Source: Bathynomus jamesi
Lineage: Eukaryota > Arthropoda > Malacostraca > Isopoda > Cirolanidae
Assembly: GCA_023014485.1 (NCBI GenBank)
Contig: JAJOZX010007475.1
Location: 148,663 to 212,662, forward strand
Reading direction: 5' to 3'
DNA length: 64,000 nt
Part shown: positions 42,388 to 53,169 of the stretch, piece by piece
Layout of the letters: each line of letters opens with the position of its first letter
Position numbering within the stretch: the first letter of the stretch is position 1
Notes under the pieces: generated by a model
What the model was told of the DNA's origin: nothing
What the model saw: only the letters and a program-made list of their open reading frames with translations
The model's database searches: none
Program-made: the position numbers and the translations under genes

Positions 42388-43185
42388 CCCAAATGGAGAG
42401 GAAATTCAGAGAAATTCTAGAGCAAAAGATTTAGGGGTTGTAATGACTGATGATGCGAAATTTGAAACACAAAATAAGATAGCAGTAAACAGAGCAAAGA
42501 GAGTAACTGAGCAGATACTGAGAACCTTTAAACGAAGGGATAGGAATATGATGATTCCTCTACTGAAAACACTGATCATACCTAAATTGGAATACTGCTC
42601 AGTCCTAACATGCCCATATAAAAAAAAGACATTAGACAGCTAGAAGGGATTCAGAGAAGCTTCACAGCCACGATCAAGGGGTGCAAAGAACTAAATTACT
42701 GGGAAAGGTTACGCGAACTAAACCTATATTCACTGGAAAGGAGAAGAGAGAGACACCATTATTTACACTTGGAAAATAATGGAGAAACTAGTCCCTAATC
42801 TTACTCTGAACCCTGTAACTCCCCAAACAACGGTGAAAAGTAGAAAAGGAAGACTGTGTCGTGTTCCCAAATTAAAGGCGAGACAGGGAACATCCTTAAC
42901 CCTGAAAGAAAATAGTTTGTTGTGAGAGGACTAAAACTGTTTAATCAGCTGCCCAAAGACCTAAGGAACACGAGTGGTGTTACGGTGGACATCTTCAAAA
43001 GAAGATTAGACGCCTGGCTCAGAATAATCCTCGATGAGCCGGGCATACCTGGCTATGTGAGGTGGAGAGTACAAGAAACCACCTCCCTACTTCACCGAGC
43101 CAACTCGAGAGGAGGGGCGACAAGCTTGACCTTCGTGAAATGAGGAATCATCACACGGAAAATTTGAAAGGTTGAAAGGTATATA
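42388..43185 (+). mobile_element. LINE L1a copy 2, 5'-truncated
   Basis: It begins at the equivalent of PDGQEIQRNSKAKDLG in the RT and runs to the same 3' end (cttgaccttcgtgaaatgag, ggttgaaaggtata). The (GT)n tract immediately precedes it. It is strongly similar to the 9580-10370 sequence. Confidence 0.9.
42395..43143 (+). pseudogene. LINE RT C-terminal region, copy 2
   Basis: GEEIQRNSRAKDLGVVMTDD, VNRAKRVTEQILRTFKRRDR and KLEYCSVLTCPYK are followed, after frameshifts near 42627 and 42920, by LKLFNQLPKDLRNTSGVTVD and DEPGIPGYVRWRVQET. No RT catalytic residues are included. Confidence 0.87.
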
Positions 43186-43227
43186 CTGTGATATATATGT
43201 GTGTGTTATAGTTAATATCTTAAATCA

Positions 43228-43412
43228 GGCAATTTGTAAATTGACCGGAATTTTAGGCAATGTGTCAAATTGTAATACACACAAAATCCAACCTAACCTA
43301 ACCTAACCTTTCTGGTAATGTAATGGTATTTCCCAATTTCCCTAACAATGTTAGGTGTCAAATCACAATTTGACACATTGCCTGAATTTCAGTCACTTTA
43401 TAAATTTATTAG
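43228..43412. repeat. Foldback palindrome with CCTAA repeats in its loop
   Basis: aggcaatgtgtcaaattgt on the left pairs with acaatttgacacattgcct on the right. The loop contains cctaacctaacctaacc (43298-43316), the arthropod telomere motif. Confidence 0.8.
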
Positions 43413-43651
43413 TCATAATCCTTAAAGTGTAAATTTTACTTTTAATTCATAATAAAGTTTCGTAAATGAAATTTTATGATTCATTCATAATTCTTGACCA
43501 TTTCATGAACCGAGAAAGCTTTTTATTGCTCGTTTCATGAAATGGCCAGTCTGAGTAACTATTTCATGAAATGGGCAACTTTCCTGATCATTTCATGAAA
43601 TGGACGCTAGTCTTGATCAGTTATGAAATGAGCTATTTCACAAATTGGGCG

Positions 43652-43652
<1 letters not shown>

Positions 43653-43702
<50 letters not shown>
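43653..43702. repeat. (TA)n microsatellite
   Basis: TA run at the left end of the nested palindrome. Confidence 0.95.
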
Positions 43703-43703
<1 letters not shown>

Positions 43704-43960
43704 GGTACCCGGTCGATTCGCCGACGGACGTTTTGCCGACAGACATTTTGCCGATGGACGTTTCGCCGAACGGACGATTCGCCGAATGGACTGTCATTAA
43801 TATTTCTATGAAAACACACACACATGTTATTAAAGGTTATTATTAAATGTTATTGAATTATTTTGTTAAAATATTAAATTATGTTAAATTGACAGTTATA
43901 GACGCTTGACGTAAAACATAGATACCTTTTTTAAATAAATTTATATCGATGATACTATAT

Positions 43961-44003
<43 letters not shown>

Positions 44004-44007
44004 GTAT

Positions 44008-44770
44008 ATATGTCTTTCTCGATGTATATTGTATAATTTAAAACTTTCGTTTTAGACCATGGAATTCACTTTGACGGGTCCGGCGAATTTGTCTACAACA
44101 ATTTGTCTAAAGATACAATTCATCTACAACAATTTGTCTACAACAATTTATCTACAACAATTTATCTACAACAATTAGTCTACAGATACATTTAACTACA
44201 ATAATTTGTCTACAGATACAATTTGTCTAGAGAAACTATTACTAATATTATTTAAAAAAATGACGATTGGTTAGGTTAAGTCGTGATATTTTGTATGTTT
44301 TAACAGTAAAACTAACGAAAAATCATGACTTACCTAACCAATCAAGGGTGTACTAACTTTTTATGGTTTCTCTGAATCATAAATTGAAGAGGCATGGGTT
44401 ACTGAACAGTAAACAATGTAAAAGTTCCAGGATGACTGCAATTTTAAGTGCGAAAACCTAAGAAATAAGTTACTAAGATTTGAAAAAGGCAACAAACGAA
44501 CAAACGTTTCAGAATAGCTTAAACTATAAAGGCACAAACGCAAGACTTAAATTATAAAAGTTAACAACTAATTTTCGTATTTAAATTATATTTGTTTTTT
44601 TTTAAATAATATTAGTAATAGTTTCTCTAGACAAATTGTATCTGTAGACAAATTATTGTAGATAAATTGTATCTGTAGACAAATTGTTGTAGACAAATTC
44701 GCCGGACACCGTCAAAGTGAATTCCATGGTCTAAAACGAAAGTTTTAAATTATACAATATACACCGAGAA

Positions 44771-44782
<12 letters not shown>
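44008..44782. repeat. Inner palindrome with tttgtctacaacaa tandem arms
   Basis: Left ctttcgttttagaccatgga pairs with its complement at about 44727. Both arms contain repeats of aatttgtctacaa/agataca. The centre (44262-44345) holds gacgattggttaggttaagt and a partial complement. Confidence 0.8.
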
Positions 44783-44804
<22 letters not shown>

Positions 44805-44806
<2 letters not shown>

Positions 44807-45094
44807 TGCTCTTCCAATATGTGCTCTACCGCGAAACTGTGATCTACCATATTCCAATACGTTGCTCTACCGTGAAACTAGCCTTATAAGGCTAACTAAC
44901 GAAAATATCATGACTTAACCTAACCAATCGTTAGGTCAACTATACGCCCTTGACGATTGGTTAGGTTAAGTCGTGATATTTTCGTTAGTTAGCCTTATAA
45001 GGCTAACTAACGTACCTGCTGCTAATCCGAATAATCTAAGGTAGATCACGTATTGGAATGTAAATTTTAAGGTAGAGCACATATTGGAAGAGTA

Positions 45095-45100
<6 letters not shown>
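44805..45100. repeat. Inner palindrome with ccaatatgtgctctacc arms
   Basis: ctcttccaatatgtgctctacc and its complement (near 45072) enclose gctaactaacgaaaatatca, the TTAGG core and its complement. Confidence 0.82.
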
Positions 45101-45167
<67 letters not shown>

Positions 45168-45178
45168 TATATATATTA
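45098..45178. repeat. (TA)n microsatellite
   Basis: About 75 bp of TA inside the complex. Confidence 0.95.
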
Positions 45179-45979
45179 TAAACATTTTATATAGTATTGA
45201 TATAAATTTATTTAAAAAAGGTATCAATGTTTTTACGTCAAGCGTCTATAACTGTCAATTTAACATAATTTAATATTTTAACAAAATAATTCAATAACAT
45301 TTAGTAATAACCTTTAATAACATGTGTGTGTATTTTGTCATAGAAATATTAATGACAGTCCGTTCGGCGAAACAGCCGTCGGAGAATCGTCCATTCGGCG
45401 AAACGTCCGTCGGCAAAATGTCTGTCGGCAAAACGTCCGTCGGCGAATCGACCGGCCACGATATATACACACACACACGTGGAAATTTTTACAGTATCCC
45501 CCAAAGACATAGCCAGTTTATTAAACAACTTCTTTGCAAATATTGGCTCCAATACTGAAGCCTCGATCGCAATTACAGATACTCGCTACTGACAATACAT
45601 GCCACAACAAAATCCAAACTCATTTTTATTTTTATCCAATCCTACCATACGATATCTCTTAAGCATTAAAAAAATCTAAAATAATGAAGATTTTGACATT
45701 AATACAACCCCGGTAAAAAATATAGAGATTAGTACCCGATAAAATTACAATAGCACTCAGTAAGCTAATGAATAAATCAGTAATACAAGGTATATTCCCT
45801 GACAGTGTAAAGAAAGCCCCGTATTTAGATCAGGAAACCCAAATACCCCAACAAAATTGTTAATCAAATACGATATTTTAACTAAAAGACATTTTGAGTT
45901 TAGAGGTGGACACACAACGGAAGATGCCATAAACATGCTATTAAAAAATATGTATCAGAACTGAAACAGCAAAAAAGAA

Positions 45980-47089
45980 ACCATGGCCTTGATCTTCTTC
46001 GACTTGTCAAAATCATTTGATACATTTTCGCATGAAATCTTATTGAATAAACTTCACATATATGGAATAAGAGTAAATATTCCAGATTGATTTAAATCAT
46101 ATCTGTCAAATCGTCATTAATACATCAGATTAAAGGATAATTTATCCAACAAGGTGATGCTAACTAGTGGAATTCCACAAGGATTCATTCTTGTCCCATT
46201 ACTATTTCTAATTCACATCAACGACCTTCATTTCTCAACCATGTTAAATTGCGTACAATACACAAATGATACCGCACTGACTTCTTCCCATCATAACTCA
46301 GCTTTTCTGATTGATGAAAAGAACAGGCAGTTAGAAAATGCGTATATATGGATGTGTGCTAATAACTTTTATTGAACCTGACAAAGTCATTTTATACGAT
46401 TATTACCACAAAACATATTAATACACACTATCAAATAAAAATTGGGATTACTACTCTTGCAAGAGTGAATGAGGTTAAAGTACTTGGCATTAATTTAGAC
46501 CAAAAAAACTCAATTTCAAAAGTCATGTACAACATATCAAATCCAAAATATCAAAATTTCTCCTCATATTATTTAAACTAAAAAAAGACCCTTCCTCAAA
46601 ATGCACTTCTTATCATATATTATTCCTTCATCCATCCACATTTATTATATTGCATTACAACATGGAGTAGCTCATAGAAATACATAAAACATCCTTTGGA
46701 AGTAATTCATGTAAAATGTCTGAGAACGCTCTTGAATAATAACAATAAACAGTCATATTTCCTCAATGTTTAAAGAACTAAATATTTTAAAACTAAATGA
46801 CTTATACAAATGCAATGTTGCTGTCATTGTGTTCAAAGTTATCAATAAAATTCAACATACATCACCCATTCAAAGAGCAACCACCACCCCCATCAAGTAC
46901 ACCATCGTTATAACACCAGATTGCCCAGTGATTTTATACACAAACCTAACTATACGAGAGAAACTGCAGGAAATGCACTCTCTCGCTCTTTCAAAGGAGC
47001 AGAGATGTATGGAATGCAATTCCCATACATATCAGGCATGTTTCATCACTAAATGTATTTCGCAAATCACTAAAAAAGCACTTCATTAG
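45980..47089 (+). pseudogene. LINE reverse transcriptase and post-RT region, degraded
   Basis: FFDLSKSFDTFSHEILLNKL (motif A; FDLSKSFD) is followed by LTSGIPQGFILVPLLFLIHI (motif B) and QYTNDTALTS, where the usual ADD has become TND. Then come LARVNEVKVLGINLDQK and FIHPHLLYCITTWSSS. The tail includes KELNILKLNDLYKCNVAVIV. Several frames and stops are involved. Loss of the motif C Asp confirms inactivity. Confidence 0.78.
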
Positions 47090-47453
47090 CTCCTACTGAT
47101 GTATAAGTTCACTACTGTTATTTTAACCATAGTGACCAAGTTCCTATTTTGTGGTCAACTATCTAAAATATGTTAATTTCATTAAATACTTTGAATTTCG
47201 TAATTTATTCTTTTTATATTTTGTATCAAGCTTCATTTAATTTTTACTAAATACATAATAAATAATTTAATTTTAAATTATTAACATTTTGTAAACTTTA
47301 TTTTGTATTTATTAGTTTCATTAGTTATTTTTTATCACTATTACTATCACTTGTCACTTCCACTTTTTCATGTAATAAACTAAATACTATTAATTTTGCC
47401 TAAAAAGCCTCCATGCTTCCAAGGGCATATTCAGATAAGAGTATTAATAATAA

Positions 47454-47691
47454 AGGATGAGCCAAAAGTCACTGTGCACCTACAGTAGACGAACATCCCT
47501 CCGATTGAATTGTCGCGCGTCTTTGCAAACAAGATAAGACGTGTAGATGCGTGTCTACAAGCACGTGGGGACCATTTCCAACATTTGTTGTAACTTAAGT
47601 AAGTATGAGAAATGTATTTGTATTAATGTACAGGGACTCTGAATATACTCATCGTCTACGGTAGGTGCACAGTGACTTTTGGCTCACCCTG
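47454..47691 (+). mobile_element. Mariner-type MITE with transposase C-terminus
   Basis: gagccaaaagtcactgtgca and tgcacagtgacttttggctc are inverted ends. Near 47535 the frame IRRVDACLQARGDHFQHLL-stop is a typical mariner-type transposase C-terminus. TIRs resemble the MITE at 31597. Confidence 0.82.
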
Positions 47692-47793
47692 TATAATATA
47701 ATATAATAATGTCATATAAAGTATCTAAAAATTGTAAAACTGTCACTCTTATTCCTTTCTAAATAAAGATTTTGAATTTTGAATTTTGAAAAT

Positions 47794-48200
47794 AGTATTT
47801 TACCTTCAATACAATTTACCTTGGCAACGGAAAAAACGACTCTCAAATATGTTTCCTTTATGTCCGCATCATTAGATTATAATCAAATAGACCGACCTCT
47901 ACATTTCATTGAAAGGACATTCACTTAAATTTATACGTCCATTGGTTCTCATCACATTCCTTTTAACAAAGAAAGGCATTCCAATGAGTATGTTTTTAAA
48001 AGCTTTAAAAATATGTAGTCCTCGTGACTCTTATTTTTTTTTTATTTATTTCCAATTTAGTTAAGCAAAGTATTTTATTCTTTACTTAATTCTCCTTAAC
48101 ATTGCAAAAATAAGTCAACGGCATTAAACAAAATACAAACTCCGAAAGTAAAAACATACTGACTTTACCCTTTGATTGTAAAACATTATGAATTAATCGG
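47794..48200. other. Unassigned sequence
   Basis: No gene or element recognised. Confidence 0.35.
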
Positions 48201-48202
48201 AT

Positions 48203-48406
48203 CAATGAAAGAAAGCCACCCCCAACCTTCTTTAGTTAGTTCTATAAGGCTAACTAACGAAAATATTACGACCTAACCTACCCAGTCGGTTAGGACAACT
48301 GTACGCCCTTGACGATTGGTTAGGTTAGGTCGTTATATTTTCCTTAGTTAGTCTTATAAAGCCAACTAAAGAAGGCTGGGGTGGCTTTCTTTCACTGATC
48401 CAATTA
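48203..48406. repeat. Foldback palindrome with TTAGG-bearing core (copy at 48 kb)
   Basis: ggatcaatgaaagaaagcca and its complement (48388-48406) enclose ccttctttagttagt, the core cgacctaacctacccag and its complement. Inner arms resemble those at 24.5 and 53.2 kb; outer arms differ. Confidence 0.83.
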
Positions 48407-48439
48407 ATCTTCCCAAAAATATTAACATAGTCTCCATAG

Positions 48440-48965
48440 TGCCTTACACATCCAAGAATCTTTTACGAAAAACTAAATTTGAGGACAACACTAATAATAC
48501 TGGAGTATATATAAGCTATAAAATAAATTGCCATTTTATGTTGTGGAAAATAATGCTTTTAAAAGAAGAAAATATCAAGAGGAATAGTGACAGTTCCTCT
48601 TTTCTTCACTCCCCTCGAGCTGAATATAACCATAGATTAGATTTAAAGAACTCGTATATTCTTCAAACTATTTCTGAAGTGAAAAAGAGAAAATTAAAAG
48701 AATAATTTATTTTAAAGAATACTTTTAAAGAACTTTAATAATAACGAAAGATCTTCTGACATAAATAATATTTTAAACAATTTTCTACTCAACGATCTTT
48801 ATTCTAATGAATTTCTGAAAATATTTCAGGAAACAATTACGTAACTCGCGCATGCGCCATCAGTCGTCCATTCATCTCTAACTTTTACATTTTAAATTAG
48901 TTTTAAGTCTGACCTAGAAGAAGGAAAAGGGTGTCCTTCGAAACGTTTTATGTTGGGAGTTTTAA
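48440..48965 (+). pseudogene. PLE GIY-YIG C-terminal fragment and tail, third family
   Basis: NTNNTGVYISYKINCHF followed by IKRNSDSSSFLHSPRAEYNH and RLDLKNSYILQ matches the GVY...C...IKRN-S...H...NH-LD-KN layout of PLE endonucleases. An expected GETGR stretch is lost. The tail contains gaaggaaaagggtgtccttcgaaacg, split here as gaagga...tccttc plus gaaac, a possible degraded hammerhead stem II. Confidence 0.52.
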
Positions 48966-49013
48966 TATTATTTACGCAGTACGGTGATTGTGTGTATATA
49001 TATATATATATAT

Positions 49014-49224
49014 ATAACCAACTTTGGTTTTACTTCCGCCCGAATTGTTCATTCTGACGAAGGTCAGGCTTGTCACTCCACCTTAGACCTACAGTTTAAC
49101 GTGGAATCCGAACCACGCCCCACCACGGGCGATCAGAAATTACAAAGTCCTCGCCTGGACTCGATCTCACAACCTCCCGATCAGCAGCCCAGCGTCTTAA
49201 TCATGAGGCTACCAAGGTGCCCAT
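49014..49224 (-). mobile_element. S-B SINE, single-headed copy
   Basis: Tail aaccaactttggttttactt, gtggttcggattccacgtta (minus strand), a B-box-like gatcgagtccagg and one tRNA-like head. The first head is absent and (TA)n flanks both ends. Confidence 0.75.
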
Positions 49225-49249
49225 TTATATATATATATATATATATGTA

Positions 49250-50086
49250 TAGAAACGACGTAAGTATAGAGGAGTGTTCTGCACACGAGGAAGAGAAATA
49301 ACAAACAAATGAAAAATAAGGCACCCGCCCGGGAATCGAACCCAGGATCTTCCAATTGCCGGTCAGACGTGCTAACCACTACACCACGGAGCCACGATAG
49401 TCAGAAGTTGTAATTCTCCTACATAGGGCAGAAACCAATGCCTTGAGAGGGCACCCTCGCAAATCGTGAATATGTACATTTAACTGCAATGACCGCGCAG
49501 TATATTAACGTATAGAAACGACGTAAGTATAGAGGAGTGTTCTGCACACGAGGAAGAGAAATAACAAACAAATGAAAAATAAGGCACCCGCCCGGGAATC
49601 GAACCCAGGATCTTCCAATTGCCGGTCAGACGTGCTAACCACTACACCACGGAGCCACGTCTGACCGGCAATTGGAAGATCCTGGTTCGATTCCCGGGCG
49701 GGTGCCTTATTTTTCATTTGTTTGTTATTTCTCTTCCTCGTGTGCAGAACACTCCTCTATACTTACGTCGTTTCTATACGTTAATATACTGCGCGGTCAT
49801 TGCAGTTAAATGTACATATTCACGATTTGCGAGGTGCCCTCTCAAGGCATTGGTTTCTGCCCTATGTAGGAGAATTACAACTTCTGACTATCGTGGCTCC
49901 GTGGTGTAGTGGTTAGTACGTCTGACCGGCAATTGGAAGATCCTGGGTTCGATTCCCGGGCGGGTGCCTTATTTTTCATTTGTTTGTTATTTCTCTTCCT
50001 CGTGTGCAGAACACTCCTCTATACTTACGTCGTTTCTATACGTTAATATACTGCGCGGTCATTGCAGTTAAATGTGTGTATATATA
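49250..50086. repeat. S-D SINE array folded into an 830-bp palindrome
   Basis: Two minus-strand SINE units (49250-49397, 49511-49659) are followed by two plus-strand units (to 49815 and to 50075). A 110-bp linker (tgccttgagagggcaccctc) occurs once in each arm. The symmetry centre is at about 49645, where the tRNA-like 5' half forms the loop. Confidence 0.9.
49893..50078 (+). mobile_element. tRNA-derived SINE, family S-D, best copy
   Basis: The head starts ggctccgtggtgtagtggtt (A box). The B box gggttcgattcccgg follows at about 49946, then gcgggtgcctta and a 115-bp tail with ttcctcgtgtgcagaacact and tactgcgcggtcattgcagt. Acceptor-stem mismatches and an unworkable anticodon arm argue against a real tRNA gene. 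Confidence 0.8.
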
Positions 50087-50319
50087 TATAAAGAAACTTC
50101 AGTTATATTGTATATCTACAAATAGAGCTGTATCGGCTTTTATATTGAGCACTGAACTGACTTTATTTCAAATGTCATCCAATAACATTAAATATCATAC
50201 GAACATAACCTCAGAATTGCTTTTCCAAAGTTATGCCTTTCCAAGCGAGTAAGAAGACAATTTCATATGTCTTATGGAAATGTATTGATATTAATAATGT
50301 TTCGGGTTGTCTAATTCTT

Positions 50320-50462
50320 TTCGTATAACGGTAAAGGTCAAATTTAACGGAAGGCACCTACAGCTTTACGTTGGATTCGACCTATCTATAGGTCGCTATG
50401 TCATCTAAACGCAAAGGACAGTCTTCCATCCAAATATTGAACAGACCTAACGACGCATATCA
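50320..50462 (-). mobile_element. 5S-derived SINE, degraded
   Basis: cacctacagctttacgttgg, ggtcgctatgtcatctaaac and ggacagtcttccatccaa follow the order of the 5S-SINE at 37767; the 5S C box is only partly retained. Confidence 0.55.
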
Positions 50463-50474
50463 GGGTTAATTTCG

Positions 50475-51390
50475 TTTCAAACGTCAACTAAGTCTTGAGA
50501 GTTGTGTACATTGCCTTCATTACCTGAAGGTAAATCAGGATTACATAATCCAATATAGTATTGTACTACCGTAGGTCTTATTTCATATCTAATAACGAAC
50601 TCTCTGAAGGTGTGTTTGTAACTCTCTGAAGGTGTGTTTGTGCGAGCGCTTGAAGCATGAATTCCCTTTGTAATGTTTTTTTTGTATACAGGAAGGAGGG
50701 CCAAGGGCGGATGCCTGCAAAAAACACCTTCCCCCGCCTATAGAGGAAGAAGAGAGCCAAAGTCAAGGTCCAAGGTCTTCGAGATACCTAAACACACTGT
50801 GTTTGAAAGATTGGAGGTCATAGACAGGGGAGAAGATGGTTTGAGGAAGATTGTTCCAGAGTTGACCGCTTGAGGAGATGAAAAACTGGAAAATCCGATT
50901 AACCTTTGCGTTAGAGAGTTGGACAGAAAAGGAATGAGAATGTATCGAAAGTCTGGTACTGCGTGCTCTCCTTAAAGGAGGAGGCATGCCGTTAGAGATT
51001 TCAGAAGAACAGTGTCCGTTATAACAGAGATAGTAAAGAGAGAGTGAGGCAACATTGCGACGAAGAGAGAGGGATTGAAGACAGTCAGTAAGAGGCGGAG
51101 AATTGATGAGAGGAAAAACCTTTAATTCCAGTATGCCACCTGGTCAAATTGAACTGTGTAAGTTCAGACACCCCGCACATGAGAAGCGTACTCCATACAG
51201 GGGCAGACACAAGACCCTTATACAGAGACAGCAACTGAGTTGGGATAAAAAAAACTGCGGAACCAGTTATTAAATAGGTTGGAATCCTCTTTTCAAATCG
51301 ATTTAGAGACAATGTTTCTTCATAATTATAGTATTTGATACGCATTAGGAAAGGAATGTTGCTATACAGTATTTTTGTTTGTTCAGTACC
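50475..51390 (-). mobile_element. LINE 3' fragment, family L4
   Basis: Post-RT text on the minus strand, then about 290 bp of UTR with a duplicated caccttcagagagtt (near 50606 and 50628). The 5' truncation abuts (CT)n at 51391. Confidence 0.7.
50765..51230 (-). pseudogene. LINE post-RT region (L4), frameshifted
   Basis: CPCMEYASHVRGV, LINSPPLTDCLQSLSLRRNV, NGHCSSEISNGMPPPLRRAR and SGQLWNNLPQTIFSPVYDLQ then SFKHSVFRYLEDLG. The MEYASHVW, PPLTD-LQSLS-RR and LWN-LP blocks are typical of a LINE family common in arthropods. At least two frameshifts. Confidence 0.75.
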
Positions 51391-51408
51391 TCTCTCTCTC
51401 TCTCTCAA

Positions 51409-51939
51409 TTTTTTAAGCTTCTGAATGGGATCACCAACGTACACTATTCTAAACTTTTTACATTAAACACGAACCCGTCTCGAAATGATGATTTCAAACT
51501 TGAACCCAAACAGTTCAGTATAAATAGTTGCGGTAACTTTTTCACGTACAAGATTGTTGTTAATCACTGGAATAGGTTTCCTCCAAAAGTTGTTTGCAGT
51601 TCTTCCGTCAATGCATTCAAAAACACTCTTGTTTTTAGACGTATTAGACGATCTCCTCCAGTAGACCAACGTTCGAATGTGTGAATGATGTTCGTGTCTG
51701 TATGTGCATCTCCCAACTATTGTATAAAATTTCTCGGTATTTTTCTTTCCCTGCAAAGTATTGAGTGTTTTCTTCTTATTTCCAAATCCGTCCACCGTGG
51801 GCCAGGGGGAGGGGGTATGAGGAGGAAGGGAGAGCCTTCTTCTTTCTGTGAGCTGTCTGTATTTGAACGAAACCCACGGGTGCCACCTAGAGTCGGCTGT
51901 CAAGCTGTTGTGGCTTCCTCATTTCCTTGTAACTCCTTG

Positions 51940-51943
<4 letters not shown>
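51409..51943 (+). mobile_element. CR1-like LINE fragment, family L3 copy 2
   Basis: It begins immediately after (CT)n with QFFKLLNGI. Post-RT text (FKLEPKQFSINSCGNFFTYK; HWNRFPPKVVCSSSVNAFKN) runs to a stop at 51684. The UTR ends ccttgtaactccttgtaa and runs directly into (CT)n. It is parallel to 20536-20956. Confidence 0.8.

Positions 51944-52001
<58 letters not shown>
51944..52001. repeat. (CT)n microsatellite
   Basis: CT run at the LINE 3' end. Confidence 0.95.
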
Positions 52002-52004
<3 letters not shown>

Positions 52005-52058
52005 TTATCTTACATATATATTTTAATTCGTGGTTTAATTTTATTGCAGGATATATTT

Positions 52059-52060
<2 letters not shown>

Positions 52061-52110
<50 letters not shown>
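52061..52110. repeat. (GA)n microsatellite
   Basis: GA run about 60 bp from the CT run; the two could pair as a large hairpin. Confidence 0.95.
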
Positions 52111-52113
<3 letters not shown>

Positions 52114-52171
52114 TCTTGTACCTTATTTTGCATATATAAGAATTTTAGTATATAAACATACAATAATATCA

Positions 52172-52354
52172 GTTAAGGTTGCTTAACTTCCTTTGCAAAA
52201 GCTAAGGTCATACGACGGAGGGGACTTACAGCTTTACGCGAGACGCGGAGCACGGGTTGCTACATCATCTGAACACAGAGGATGACCTTCCGTCCAGCTA
52301 TTACTCAGACCGAACGTAGCTTAACTTCGCTGATCAACGGGAAGCGGTGTTACA
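52172..52354 (-). mobile_element. 5S rRNA-derived SINE (SINE3-like)
   Basis: On the minus strand taacaccgcttcccgttgat, cagcgaagttaagctacg (5S A-box region) and a diverged agctggacggaaggtc replace the C box. The tail is shared with the copy at 37767. Confidence 0.7.
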
Positions 52355-52377
52355 ACTATATACATCCAGTACAGTTA

Positions 52378-52482
52378 AGGCTAACTAACGAAAATATCAC
52401 GACCTAACCTAACCAGTCGTCAAGGGTGTACAGTTGACCTAACGATTGGTTAGGTTAGGTAGTGATATTTTGTCTCAATTAA
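52378..52482. repeat. TTAGG-core hairpin without long outer arms
   Basis: gctaactaacgaaaatatca, cgacctaacctaaccag and complements around gtcaagggtgtacagttgac. Confidence 0.8.
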
Positions 52483-52494
52483 GAAAGACAATGT

Positions 52495-52685
52495 CCAAAA
52501 CTCACTGGGTAACACTCTTTCCCTTTAAGCGAAGTGAAAACACTGAGATCGGGGGTTCGAACCCTGAATGATGCTGGTAATAATAATACGGGAATTAGAT
52601 CAATGGGCCGCATTAGTCGGCCTGAGCACTGTACCAGTTTCAGGCCCTCCTGAATAATTATTATTACACTATTCCCAAAAGACAT
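52495..52685 (+). mobile_element. tRNA-derived SINE, family S-C
   Basis: B box gggttcgaaccc at about 52553, then atgctggtaataataatac, ggcctgagcactgtaccagt and ttcaggccctcctg. Confidence 0.76.
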
Positions 52686-52800
52686 TTTGTTTAATATTTG
52701 TTTTAAACGACAAAAATCCTTTAATAAAACAAAAGCGAGCTGAAAAGCGAATATTAAACACTGTCTGTGATAATTTCTTGAGCCGGAAGATCAGTGGTAT

Positions 52801-53016
52801 CAGTGGTTCTTAGCCTTTTTAGGCTGCGACCGACCCAAATTCTGATCGCGAAGCTAGCTCGGCGACCAGCGCCTTCAAACAGTTCACTCGTAATAGAAAA
52901 TAAAATAAATAATGGTAAAGATTAGAGATAACAAATAAATGATAAATGACAATAACCCAATCAAAATGGCTTGGCGATCCTATTTTGGGTCGCGACTCAG
53001 GGGTTAAGAACCACAG
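52801..53016. mobile_element. hAT-type MITE, copy 2
   Basis: cagtggttcttagcctttttt-like left end (one T fewer) and gggttaagaaccacag right end. The interior (caaaatggcttggcga; ttgggtcgcgac) matches the copy at 25121. No clear 8-bp duplication. Confidence 0.82.
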
Positions 53017-53169
53017 CTCTATATGATTGCTTTAATCCAAGTGAATAGATTATAAATAACTCTTTCGCTTCCTATTGACCTAATCATTCACTCTTACTCA
53101 AAATCGCCATTTTTGTTTTTTAACCAAAACTTTTTCTTATGCAAAATCCATTTTAAGAATATAAAAAAG

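Larger units (their letters stand above)
43709..45455. repeat. Nested foldback complex, tandem-repeat arms
   Basis: The outer arms (43709-43975 and 45170-45455) are inverted. Each opens with ggtcgattcgccgacggacg and four to five repeats of a gccgacggacgttttgccga-like unit. Inside are two more palindromes, 44008-44782 and 44805-45100, each centred on a TTAGG core. TIRs made of short tandem units are a hallmark of foldback transposons. No transposase is present. Confidence 0.82.
45480..47793 (+). mobile_element. LINE family L2a, degraded, with MITE in its 3' UTR
   Basis: Degraded RT text from about 45500, a motif B/C region at 46150-46300, and post-RT text to 47089. A UTR then ends in gattttgaattttgaatttt at about 47790, the (TTTTGAA)n tail seen in many arthropod LINEs. 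A MITE (47454-47691) interrupts the UTR. A related copy lies at 60331-60997. Confidence 0.75.

Noticed and set aside
43298..43316. Chromosome end
   Set aside because: Only about three CCTAA units, followed by ordinary sequence for 20 kb.
49893..49970. Possible functional tRNA gene (clear A and B boxes)
   Set aside because: Acceptor-stem pairing has mismatches, the anticodon arm cannot form normally, and the same head precedes a conserved SINE tail in several copies.
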